Source of the DNA: DASYGT01 sp035999365
GTDB taxonomy: Bacteria; Actinomycetota; Actinomycetes; Mycobacteriales; Jatrophihabitantaceae
Direction of reading: 5' to 3'
Length of the DNA stretch: 64,000 nt
Assembly: GCA_035999365.1 (NCBI GenBank)
Contig: DASYGT010000050.1
Coordinates: forward strand, 124,001-188,000
Below, one piece after another: positions 16,132 to 23,780 of the stretch. The position numbers and the translations under genes were made by a program. A model generated the notes under the pieces. It was not told the DNA's origin and searched no databases. It worked only from the letters and a program-made list of their open reading frames with translations. Each line of letters starts with the position of its first letter. Position 1 is the stretch's first letter.

Positions 16132-17492
16132 CCGGCCGTCGTCATTGGTGCATGCGCCTCGTCGCCGCCGCTGCCCTCGGTATCGCGGCATTTTCCGCGT
16201 CCGCTGTGGGGGCCGGTGCCGCTCCCGGACCGGACAACGCGCGGGAGTACTGGTTCGACAACTGGCAGATCCCGCAGTTGTGGCAGCAGGGCGCACGGGG
16301 CCAGGGGATCACCATTGCCGAGATCGACACCGGCGTGAACGCGAGCATCCCCGAGATCGCACCCAACGTCCTGGTAGGCAAGGACTTCGGGCAGGCCGGC
16401 GACGGACGGACCGATCGTGAGATCAACGAGTTCGGTCACGGCACCGCCATGGCGTCGATCATGGTGGCCCATGCGGGCGTCCTCGGCATCACCGGTATCG
16501 CGCCCGACGCCAAGATTCTGCCCCTCGCTGTTCCGCTCACGGGTACCAGCGACGCCGGCGGCGACGATCATCTCGCCGAGGCGATCCGGTACGCCGCGGA
16601 CCACGGGAGCAAGATCATCAGCATGTCACTGGGGGGGACCCGGAAACCAGCCACCGACGCCGTGCCCTGCCCGGACACGGAGCAGGACGCTGTCTATTAC
16701 GCGCTGACCAAGGGCGCCATCCTGCTCGCCGCCTCAGGCAATACCGGCCTGACGGGCAATGCCGTCGAGGAGCCGGGCGTGTGCCTCGGCGTGATCTCGG
16801 TCGGTGCCGTGGATCAGAACAACGTCGCCGCCAACTTCTCGGCGCGGCACCCGTACCTGACCATCGCAGCGCCCGGCGTGAATGTGCCGAGCCTCGGCCG
16901 GGTGCGGGGTTCGGCGTACGCGGGGGACGGCACGAGCCAGGCCACAGCGATCGCCTCTGCGGCGGTCGCGATCGTCTGGTCGAAGTTCCCGTCGCAGACC
17001 GGGCGGCAGATCGCGACGCGAATTCTCAACACGCTCGATCGTCACTCCGCCACCCGCAGTCCGGCCTACGGCTACGGAATCATCAACCCCGAGCGCGCGA
17101 TCACGACGACCGTCAGCCCGTCGGCGCCCAATCCCGTGTACGCCTTCGCCGCCCCGTTCGTCGCCCGGTACACGGCCTTCTCCCAGTCGAGCGCCGCACT
17201 GCCGCCGCCGCCCGCGGGGACGAGCGGCAGCGCCGGCAGCGTCTCGGTGGGTCACTCGCCTCGCCTGTCCGCCCCGCGCGTGGTCGAGGGGCTGGCAAGC
17301 GCCCTCGCCGGCCTGATCGGTCTCCTCGTGCTCGCGCTGGTCGCCGTGGTTGGGCGCCGCCGACCTCTGCGAGCACCGGCTGCAGTGCCCGAGGGCAGCA
17401 CCCCCGGCGGACTACAGCCCTCCACCGACGATGCCGGCCTCGTCTGGCACGAGATCATCGACCCGCAACGCGAGTCCGACTCGTTCCTCTGA
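16128..17492 (+). CDS. mycosin-like subtilase (S8 serine protease)
   Basis: 454 residues. Signal peptide about 1-36 (hydrophobic core, GAGAAP cleavage region), S8 catalytic domain with Asp67 (EIDTG), His104 (FGHGTAMAS) and Ser270 (DGTSQATA), then a Pro/Gly/Ser linker and a C-terminal transmembrane helix about 388-410 with a cytoplasmic tail. This layout matches mycosins (MycP) of type VII secretion. No EccB/C/D or WXG100 gene is near; it is instead coupled to recR and the preceding membrane protein. ATG 16128 overlaps the upstream stop (ATGA). Confidence 0.86.
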   Translation: MTGRRHWCMRLVAAAALGIAAFSASAVGAGAAPGPDNAREYWFDNWQIPQLWQQGARGQGITIAEIDTGVNASIPEIAPNVLVGKDFGQAGDGRTDREINEFGHGTAMASIMVAHAGVLGITGIAPDAKILPLAVPLTGTSDAGGDDHLAEAIRYAADHGSKIISMSLGGTRKPATDAVPCPDTEQDAVYYALTKGAILLAASGNTGLTGNAVEEPGVCLGVISVGAVDQNNVAANFSARHPYLTIAAPGVNVPSLGRVRGSAYAGDGTSQATAIASAAVAIVWSKFPSQTGRQIATRILNTLDRHSATRSPAYGYGIINPERAITTTVSPSAPNPVYAFAAPFVARYTAFSQSSAALPPPPAGTSGSAGSVSVGHSPRLSAPRVVEGLASALAGLIGLLVLALVAVVGRRRPLRAPAAVPEGSTPGGLQPSTDDAGLVWHEIIDPQRESDSFL

Positions 17493-17497
17493 GCGGG

Positions 17498-19261
17498 TTA
17501 CCCGTTCGCGTGTGCGGACGCGGTGCCGGTCAGCGCCCGGGTAGCGCGGTTGATACCGCTGATCACCGCGCGTAGCGACGCCTGCACGATCGACTCGCTG
17601 ATCCCCACGCCCCAGTTGACGAGTTCGCCCACCTCGATCTCCAGATACGCGGCGGCCTCGGCGTCACGCCCGGCCGTGAGCGCGTGTTCGGAGTAGTCGA
17701 GGACCCGTACGTGCAATCCGCCGAGTCCCATGTCGACCGTCGAGATCGCCTCGCAGAACGCTGCGATCGGGCCGTTACCGACGCCGGATACGTCGTACTC
17801 CCGCCCGAACGCCCGCACGGTCGCGCTGATCCGCTCGACGCCCTCGTCGCTGCTGGAGCTGAACCGGATCAGGTCGAAGGCACCGGTGGTGAGGTACTCC
17901 GCCTCGAAGATCTGCCACATCTGGGTGCCGTCGACCTCACCGCCCTCGCTGTCGGTGTATCGCTGGATCACGTGGCTGAACTCGATCTGCAACCGCCGCG
18001 GCAGGTCCAGGTGATGGTCGCTCTTCATGATGTAGGCGACACCGCCCTTGCCCGACTGCGAGTTGACCCGGATGACGGCCTCGTACGAGCGGCCCACGTC
18101 CTTGGGGTCGATCGGCAGGTAGGGGATCTCCCACTGCATGTCGCGAACCGACTTGCCTTCCTCGGCGGCGCGCTTCTCGAGATCGTCGAAGCCCTTCTTG
18201 ATCGCGTCCTGGTGCGAGCCGGAGAACGACGTGTAGACGAGATCACCCGCGTACGGGTGCCGCTCGTGCACGTCGATGCGATTGCAGTACTCGGCCGTGC
18301 GCCGGATCTCGTCGATGTCGCTGAAGTCGATCATCGGATCGATGCCCTGGCTGTACAGGTTCAGCCCCAGCGTCACGAGGTCGACGTTGCCGGAGCGTTC
18401 GCCGTTCCCGAACAGGCAGCCTTCAATGCGCTGAGCGCCGGCAAGCACAGCCAGCTCCGCGTCGGCAGTCGCGGTGCCGCGGTCGTTGTGTGTGTGCACC
18501 GACAGCGCGATGAACTCGCGTCGCGAGAGGCGTCTCGACATCCATTCGATCTGGTCGGCGTAGACGTTCGGAGTGGAGCGCTCCACGGTGCACGGCAGGT
18601 TGAGGACGATTTCGCGGTCGGGGCCTGGCTGCCATGCGTCCATCACCGCCTCGCAGATCTCGAGTGAGAAATCGAGTTCGGTGTCCATGAAGATTTCGGG
18701 GGAATATTCGAAGCCGAAGTCGGTACCGGGCAGGTAGATCTCGGCGTACTTCATCACGGCGTTCGTGCCATCGACGGCCACCGCCCGGCACTCCGGGCGG
18801 CCGTCGCCCGGCCAGCCGAAAACGACGCGTCGGAAGGTCGGGGCGGCCGCGTTGTACATATGAACGGTTGCCTGCCGCGCACCGACCAGCGACTGCACGG
18901 TGCGGTCGATGAGTTCCTCTCGAGCCTGGGTGAGCACAGAGATGCGGACGTCATCAGGGATCCGGTCGCCCTCGATCAGGGTGCGGATGAAGTCGAAGTC
19001 CGTCTGGCTGGCGGCGGGGAAGCCGACCTCGATCTCCTTGTAGCCCATCCGGACCAGCAGGTCGAACATCGCGTGCTTGCGAGGGGCGTTCATAGGGTCG
19101 ATCAGTGCCTGGTTGCCGTCGCGGAGATCGGTCGACAGCCACCGGGGGGCAGTGGTGATACGGCGGGTCGGCCACCGCCGATCGGGCAGGTCTATGGCCG
19201 GGAAGGGTCGATATCGATGACAGGGCATGCCGGACGGGCGCTGACTCGGAGGATTGCTCAT
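17498..19261 (-). CDS. leuA: 2-isopropylmalate synthase
   Basis: 587-residue synthase condensing acetyl-CoA with 2-ketoisovalerate, first step of leucine synthesis. The TIM barrel shows STDLRDGNQALIDPM, KEIEVGFPAASQTDFDF, SVHTHNDRGTATADAEL and EGCLFGNGERSGN; the C-terminal allosteric (LeuA dimer) domain follows from about residue 450. ATG 19261 is preceded by CCAGGAGCG. Upstream are a 26-codon leader ORF and a strong hairpin that suggest attenuation by leucyl-tRNA supply. It is divergent from gmd. Confidence 0.96.
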   Translation of the reverse strand: MSNPPSQRPSGMPCHRYRPFPAIDLPDRRWPTRRITTAPRWLSTDLRDGNQALIDPMNAPRKHAMFDLLVRMGYKEIEVGFPAASQTDFDFIRTLIEGDRIPDDVRISVLTQAREELIDRTVQSLVGARQATVHMYNAAAPTFRRVVFGWPGDGRPECRAVAVDGTNAVMKYAEIYLPGTDFGFEYSPEIFMDTELDFSLEICEAVMDAWQPGPDREIVLNLPCTVERSTPNVYADQIEWMSRRLSRREFIALSVHTHNDRGTATADAELAVLAGAQRIEGCLFGNGERSGNVDLVTLGLNLYSQGIDPMIDFSDIDEIRRTAEYCNRIDVHERHPYAGDLVYTSFSGSHQDAIKKGFDDLEKRAAEEGKSVRDMQWEIPYLPIDPKDVGRSYEAVIRVNSQSGKGGVAYIMKSDHHLDLPRRLQIEFSHVIQRYTDSEGGEVDGTQMWQIFEAEYLTTGAFDLIRFSSSSDEGVERISATVRAFGREYDVSGVGNGPIAAFCEAISTVDMGLGGLHVRVLDYSEHALTAGRDAEAAAYLEIEVGELVNWGVGISESIVQASLRAVISGINRATRALTGTASAHANG

Positions 19262-19291
19262 GGGTACTCGCTCCTGGACGAAGAATGGGAG

Positions 19292-19332
19292 CGGTCGGCG
19301 CAACACAGCGGCCCGCGACGAGGGGCCGACCG
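19292..19332 (-). promoter_or_regulatory. attenuator hairpin before leuA
   Basis: On the transcribed strand CGGTCGGC pairs perfectly with GCCGACCG (8 bp, 25-base loop) between the leader stop codon and leuA. The following bases are pyrimidine-rich but not a pure T-run. The loop contains CGGGCC, complementary to GGCCCG near the end of the leader ORF, giving a mutually exclusive antiterminator pairing. Mechanism is inferred. Confidence 0.6.
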
Positions 19333-19333
19333 G

Positions 19334-19414
19334 CTAGATGATGTACCGGGCCTCGCCGCGGCCACCAAGCTCAAGCCGACTTTCGGCTGTCGCCGAGATA
19401 AGCGCGCGCATCAT
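19334..19414 (-). CDS. leuA leader peptide
   Basis: A 26-codon ORF beginning MMRALISATAESRLEL and ending ARYII, stop TAG 73 bases before the leuA start. It contains three leucines, all encoded by CTT, a codon that is rare in this GC-rich sequence. A TAATAT -10 box lies 9 bases before the first ATG and no ribosome-binding site is in place, so the transcript is nearly leaderless. Leader peptides controlling leuA are known in actinobacteria. The conserved-looking hydrophilic tail suggests more than a passive leucine sensor. Confidence 0.72.
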   Translation of the reverse strand: MMRALISATAESRLELGGRGEARYII

Positions 19415-19423
19415 GATGGGCCG

Positions 19424-19429
19424 ATATTA
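19424..19429 (-). promoter_or_regulatory. leuA leader promoter -10 box
   Basis: TAATAT on the minus strand, 9 bases before the leader ATG; a start 7-8 bases downstream leaves a 5' UTR of about 2-3 bases. A -35 element is not clear. Confidence 0.55.
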
Positions 19430-19477
19430 GCGCAACCTCCGAGCAGGTGACATCTGCGAATACGTCATCATGGCCGG

Positions 19478-20482
19478 ATGAAGCGGGCCCTCATCACCGG
19501 AATCACGGGACAGGACGGTTCGTATCTCGCCGAACTGCTCCTGGGCAAGGGATACGAGGTGCACGGCCTCATCAGACGTGCCTCGACCTTCAACACGCGC
19601 CGGATCGAGCATCTCTACGTCGACCCGCACGAGTCCACCGCGCGCCTGTTCCTGTACTACTGCGACCTCACCGACAGCAGCCGGCTGACCACATTGCTCA
19701 CGGACATCCGGCCCGACGAGGTCTACCACCTCGCGGCGCAGTCGCACGTGCGCGTGTCTTTCGACGAGCCGGAGTACACCGGCATGACGACTGCTCTGGG
19801 CGCGACCAGGATCCTCGAAGCCATCCGTGCGAGCGGTCTCGCGACACGCTTCTACCAGGCGTCGTCGTCGGAGATGTTCGGTGCCACGCCGCCACCACAG
19901 AACGAGGACACGGCGTTCCACCCGCGTTCTCCCTATGCGATCGGCAAGGTCTACGCGTACTGGACGACACGTAACTACCGCGAGGCCTACGGCCTGTTCG
20001 CCGTGAACGGCATCCTGTTCAACCACGAATCCCCCCGCCGGGGCGAAACCTTCGTCACCCGCAAGATCACCCGCGCGGTGGCTGCTATCGCAGCCGGACG
20101 CCAGGACTATCTCTATCTGGGCAACCTGGATGCTGTGCGCGATTGGGGTTACGCGCCGGAGTACGTCGAGGTGATGTGGCGGATGCTGCAGGCGGACGAG
20201 CCCGCGGACTACGTCGTGGCCACCGGCGTCGCTCATTCTGTGCGCGACTTCGTGCAGTTCGCGTTCGACCACGCGGGGCTCGACTGGGAGCGTTATGTCC
20301 GCTTTGACGACCGGTACCTGCGGCCCAGCGAGGCCGACGCCCTGATCGGCGATGCCAGCAAGGCGGCCGAGCAGCTGGGGTGGAGCCCTCGGGTGTTGAC
20401 CCCAGAACTTGCGCGGATCATGGTGGACGCCGACGTCGCTGCGTTGAGCGAGGCCGTCTCACACGACCACGGCCACGAGTGA
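19478..20482 (+). CDS. gmd: GDP-mannose 4,6-dehydratase
   Basis: 334-residue extended SDR converting GDP-mannose to GDP-4-keto-6-deoxymannose. It shows ALITGITGQDGSYLAELLL (NADP Rossmann), RRASTFNTRRI, the SSSEMFG serine region, YAIGKVYAYW with the catalytic Tyr-x-x-x-Lys, and the Gmd signature NHESPRRGETFVTRKIT. The next enzyme, GDP-fucose synthase, lies near 31293, so the pathway is split by about 11 kb. The gene stands alone between leuA and the GABA operon, divergent from leuA with about 60 bases between it and the leuA leader. Confidence 0.95.
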   Translation: MKRALITGITGQDGSYLAELLLGKGYEVHGLIRRASTFNTRRIEHLYVDPHESTARLFLYYCDLTDSSRLTTLLTDIRPDEVYHLAAQSHVRVSFDEPEYTGMTTALGATRILEAIRASGLATRFYQASSSEMFGATPPPQNEDTAFHPRSPYAIGKVYAYWTTRNYREAYGLFAVNGILFNHESPRRGETFVTRKITRAVAAIAAGRQDYLYLGNLDAVRDWGYAPEYVEVMWRMLQADEPADYVVATGVAHSVRDFVQFAFDHAGLDWERYVRFDDRYLRPSEADALIGDASKAAEQLGWSPRVLTPELARIMVDADVAALSEAVSHDHGHE

Positions 20483-20586
20483 CGAGCCGTCGCGCGGAGT
20501 GACGGTGGGAACGAAGTCGTCACTTGATGGCGCATCAAAGCTACGCAATTCGTCGTCGCTGTCCTCTGGCGCCGCGGAATCCGTCG

Positions 20587-20615
20587 TTGTCGGGTATCTG
20601 TCGCGCATGTAGCGT
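20587..20615 (+). promoter_or_regulatory. promoter of the aldehyde dehydrogenase operon
   Basis: TTGTCG, exactly 17 bases, then TAGCGT: the best sigma-70-like pair in the window. It lies 43 bases before GTG 20659, in the 176-base gap after gmd, which holds no gene. Confidence 0.6.
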
Positions 20616-20658
20616 GGCGACACACCCCAGTGTTCGGCGGATCAGCGGAGCGTGAGTC

Positions 20659-22089
20659 GTGGACCGGATCGTCCAGAACTTCATCGACGGCAAGCTGGTC
20701 GACGCAGCCGACGGGCGGCGCAGTGATCTCATCGATCCGAGCACAGGAGAGGTGTTCGCATCGGCACCCGTGTCCGGCCCGCAGGACGTCGATGCCGCGT
20801 ATCGCGCGGCCGCGGCCGCCTTCGAGACATGGCGTGACACGACGCCCAGCGAACGTCAACGGGCGTTGCTGAGGTTTGCCGACGCGATGGAGGCGCGGGC
20901 CGAGGAAGTCGTCGCGGCCGAGTGCGAGAACACCGGCAAGCCGATCGAGCTCACCCGAACCGAAGAGATGCCGCCCGCGCTGGATCAAATCCGATTCTTC
21001 GCCGGCGCGGCGCGGGTGCTCGAGGGGCGCAGCGCGGGCGAGTACATGAGTGGCTTCACGTCCTACGTCCGACGCGAGCCGGTGGGCGTGGTCGGCCAGG
21101 TCACGCCGTGGAACTACCCGATGATGATGGCGATATGGAAGATCGCACCGGCTCTGGCGGCGGGCAACTGCACAGTGCTCAAGCCGAGCGACACCACGCC
21201 GGTCTCCTCGGTGCTCATGGCAGAGATCGCGGCCGAGTTCTTTCCCCCCGGAGTCTTCAACGTCATCTGCGGTGACCGGGACACCGGTCGCGCAGTGGTG
21301 TCGCACCCGACTCCGGCGATGGTGTCGATCACGGGGTCGACGCGTGCCGGTTATGAGGTCGCCGAAGCCGCGGCCAGGGACCTCAAGCGCACCCATCTCG
21401 AACTGGGCGGGAAGGCGCCCGTCATCGTGTTCGACGACGCGGACATCGAGAACGCTGCCGAGAACATCGCGATCGGCGGGTACTTCAACGCCGGCCAGGA
21501 CTGCACGGCCGCGACGCGAGTGCTCGTCGCCCCACGCATCGCCGACCAGTTCGCCGAGGCGCTGGCCGAGCAGGCGCGCAATACCAAGGTGGGCGCACCG
21601 AGCGACCCTGACGTCCTCTACGGCCCGCTCAACAACGCGAACCAGCTCGATCGTGTCGGAGGCATGCTGAGCCGCCTTCCTGATCACGCCCGCGTGCTCG
21701 CGGGTGGTTCGCGACAGGGCGAGCGCGGCTACTTCTGGCAACCGACCGTCGTCAGCGGCCTCCGCCAGGACGATGAGGCAGTACAGAACGAGATCTTCGG
21801 CCCCGTGATCACCGTGCAGCAGTTCACCGACGAAGACGAGGCGGTCCGGTGGGCCAACGACATCGAGTACGGGCTCGCCTCCTCGGTCTGGACGAAGGAC
21901 CACGGCCGAGCGATGCGGGTGTCGCGTCGGCTCGACTTCGGCTGTGTGTGGGTGAACTGCCACATCCCGCTCGTTGCCGAGATGCCGCACGGCGGGTTCA
22001 AGCATTCCGGGTACGGAAAGGACCTGTCGGTGTACGGCCTGGAGGACTACACCCGAATCAAGCACGTCATGCACAACATCGACTTCTGA
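20659..22089 (+). CDS. aldehyde dehydrogenase (gamma-aminobutyraldehyde dehydrogenase-like)
   Basis: 476-residue NAD-dependent aldehyde dehydrogenase. It has the full family layout: TPWNYPMMMAIWKIAPALAAGN, Glu248 in LELGGKAPV, nucleophile Cys282 in NAGQDCTAA, and EIFGPVITV. Sequence style (NFIDGKLVDAADG start, HGGFKHSGYGKDLS end) is that of 4-aminobutyraldehyde dehydrogenases in putrescine degradation. The GABA-type aminotransferase downstream supports a polyamine/GABA pathway. GTG 20659 is the start; the ATG 29 bases earlier is out of frame. Confidence 0.88.
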   Translation: MDRIVQNFIDGKLVDAADGRRSDLIDPSTGEVFASAPVSGPQDVDAAYRAAAAAFETWRDTTPSERQRALLRFADAMEARAEEVVAAECENTGKPIELTRTEEMPPALDQIRFFAGAARVLEGRSAGEYMSGFTSYVRREPVGVVGQVTPWNYPMMMAIWKIAPALAAGNCTVLKPSDTTPVSSVLMAEIAAEFFPPGVFNVICGDRDTGRAVVSHPTPAMVSITGSTRAGYEVAEAAARDLKRTHLELGGKAPVIVFDDADIENAAENIAIGGYFNAGQDCTAATRVLVAPRIADQFAEALAEQARNTKVGAPSDPDVLYGPLNNANQLDRVGGMLSRLPDHARVLAGGSRQGERGYFWQPTVVSGLRQDDEAVQNEIFGPVITVQQFTDEDEAVRWANDIEYGLASSVWTKDHGRAMRVSRRLDFGCVWVNCHIPLVAEMPHGGFKHSGYGKDLSVYGLEDYTRIKHVMHNIDF

Positions 22090-22131
22090 TTCTGTGCGCG
22101 TTGACCCTCCCGTGGGAGCGCCCTTGAGCCC

Positions 22132-22137
22132 TAGCCT
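22132..22137 (+). promoter_or_regulatory. -10 box before the biotinyl-carrier gene
   Basis: TAGCCT lies 7 bases before ATG 22145 with no ribosome-binding site, suggesting an internal leaderless promoter within the operon. Confidence 0.45.
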
Positions 22138-22144
22138 TCGACAC

Positions 22145-22390
22145 ATGCACACGATCGCAGCCGAACTCGTCGCGAATGTCTCGTCCGTGTCGGCGCAGGT
22201 CGGTGACGTCGTCACGGCCAGCGACACCCTCGTCCTGCTCGAATCCATGAAGATGGAGATCCCCGTCCTCGCCGAGGTGTCAGGAATCGTGACCGAGATT
22301 GCCGTGCAGCCCGGCGATGTCATCCGCGAGGGCGATGTCATTGCCGTCATCGACGAGTCAGCGGGCAGAGGAGCGTCCGATGTCAGTTGA
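22145..22390 (+). CDS. stand-alone biotin/lipoyl-attachment protein
   Basis: 81 residues comprising a single biotinyl domain. The modification site is Lys36 in LLESMKMEIP, and the fold-defining Gly pairs (VGDVV, PGDVI, EGDVI) are present. The size resembles the mycobacterial stand-alone biotinylated protein TB7.3. It lies between the aldehyde dehydrogenase and the aminotransferase, overlapping the latter by 11 bases. No carboxylase subunit is encoded here, so its partner must be elsewhere. Confidence 0.85.
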   Translation: MHTIAAELVANVSSVSAQVGDVVTASDTLVLLESMKMEIPVLAEVSGIVTEIAVQPGDVIREGDVIAVIDESAGRGASDVS

Positions 22391-23711
22391 GCAGAAGCGC
22401 GCGCTGGTGACCGAGATCCCCGGTCCTCGGTCAGTCGCGCTGCACGCGCGTAAGTCCGCGGCGGTCGCGGCGGGCGTCGGCACGACACTGCCGATCTACG
22501 TCGAGCGAGCCAGCGGCGGCATCGTGGTGGACGTCGACGGCAATCAGCTCATCGACTTCGGAGCCGGCATCGCCGTGGTGTCGGTGGGTAACGCTGCACC
22601 TCGCGTGGTCGAGGCGGTTCAGGCACAGGTGGCGGAGTTCACGCACACCTGCTTCATGGTCACTCCGTATGAGAAATACGTTGCCGTCGCCGAGTTGCTG
22701 AACGACCTGACGCCGGGCAGCCACGCCAAGCGAACCGCGCTGTTCAATTCCGGTGCCGAGGCGGTCGAGAACGCCGTGAAGATCGCACGGCACTACACCG
22801 GACGGCAGGCTGTCATCGCCTTCGACCACGCGTATCACGGCCGCACGAACCTGACGATGGCCTTGACTGCGAAGAACATGCCGTACAAGCACCGCTTCGG
22901 CCCGTTCGCCAACGAGATCTACCGCGTGCCGATGGCGTACCCCTACCGCTGGCCCACCGGTCCCGAACGCTGTGCGGACGAAGCGTTCGACCAGTTCGTG
23001 TCGACCGTCCACGCGCAGGTGGGTGAGGACAACACGGCAGCAGTGATCATCGAACCCATTCAGGGCGAGGGCGGATTCATCGTGCCGGCGGCAGGCTTCC
23101 TCGGCCGCGTCGCGGCTTGGTGCGCCGAGCACGGCATCGTCTTCATCGCCGATGAGATCCAGACCGGCTTCTGCCGCACCGGGGACTGGTTCGCCTGCGA
23201 GTTCGAGAACGTCGTTCCAGATCTCATCACCACGGCCAAGGGCATCGCCGGAGGACTGCCGCTTGCCGGAGTCACCGGGCGCGTCGAGATCATGGACGCA
23301 ATCCACGTCGGAGGCCTCGGCGGCACGTACGGCGGCAACCCCGTTGCCTGCGCCGCCGCCCTCGGCGCGATAGAGACGATGCGGGTGGAGGATCTCTGCG
23401 GCGCCGCCCGCCGGATCGAATCGGTGATGCGCCCACGGCTGGACGCCCTTGCTGCGAGGTACGACGTCGTCGGCGATGTCCGCGGCAGGGGCGCGATGCT
23501 GGCGGTCGAGCTGGTCGAGTCCGGCACGACGGTGCCGCACCCCGTACTCGCCGGCCTCATCTCGTCCGCCTGCCACCGCGAGGGATTGCTGACCCTGACC
23601 GCCGGCACTTACGGGAACGTCCTGCGGTTCCTGCCTCCCCTCGTGATCGGCGACGACCTGCTCGGTGAGGGGCTCGACATCCTTGACCAGGCCTTTGCCG
23701 CCGCGCAATGA
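22380..23711 (+). CDS. gabT: 4-aminobutyrate aminotransferase
   Basis: 443-residue class III PLP aminotransferase, predicted to move the amino group of GABA to 2-oxoglutarate, giving succinate semialdehyde. Landmarks: FNSGAEAVENAVKIAR (phosphate-binding turn), DHAYHGRTNLTMALT, EPIQGEGGFIVP, FIADEIQTGFCRTG and Schiff-base Lys287 in TTAKGIAGGLPL. ATG 22380 is inside the preceding gene and gives the family length. With the aldehyde dehydrogenase upstream it outlines a putrescine-to-GABA-to-succinate-semialdehyde route. Confidence 0.9.
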   Translation: MSVEQKRALVTEIPGPRSVALHARKSAAVAAGVGTTLPIYVERASGGIVVDVDGNQLIDFGAGIAVVSVGNAAPRVVEAVQAQVAEFTHTCFMVTPYEKYVAVAELLNDLTPGSHAKRTALFNSGAEAVENAVKIARHYTGRQAVIAFDHAYHGRTNLTMALTAKNMPYKHRFGPFANEIYRVPMAYPYRWPTGPERCADEAFDQFVSTVHAQVGEDNTAAVIIEPIQGEGGFIVPAAGFLGRVAAWCAEHGIVFIADEIQTGFCRTGDWFACEFENVVPDLITTAKGIAGGLPLAGVTGRVEIMDAIHVGGLGGTYGGNPVACAAALGAIETMRVEDLCGAARRIESVMRPRLDALAARYDVVGDVRGRGAMLAVELVESGTTVPHPVLAGLISSACHREGLLTLTAGTYGNVLRFLPPLVIGDDLLGEGLDILDQAFAAAQ

Positions 23712-23780
23712 GCGGAATTCGGCGTTGGGAGCTGCCGGTATCCTTGAGGGCGCAATTCTCGTGCTGCGAAAGGACATCCG

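Noticed and set aside
20293..22488. 731-codon open frame on the minus strand opposite the aldehyde dehydrogenase
   Set aside because: It mirrors genuine genes on the plus strand, has no recognisable domain and is rich in Arg/His/Pro, as expected of high-GC antisense frames.
23712..23780. Lysine riboswitch before aspartokinase
   Set aside because: The gap is only 69 bases, too short for the aptamer, and has a normal ribosome-binding site.
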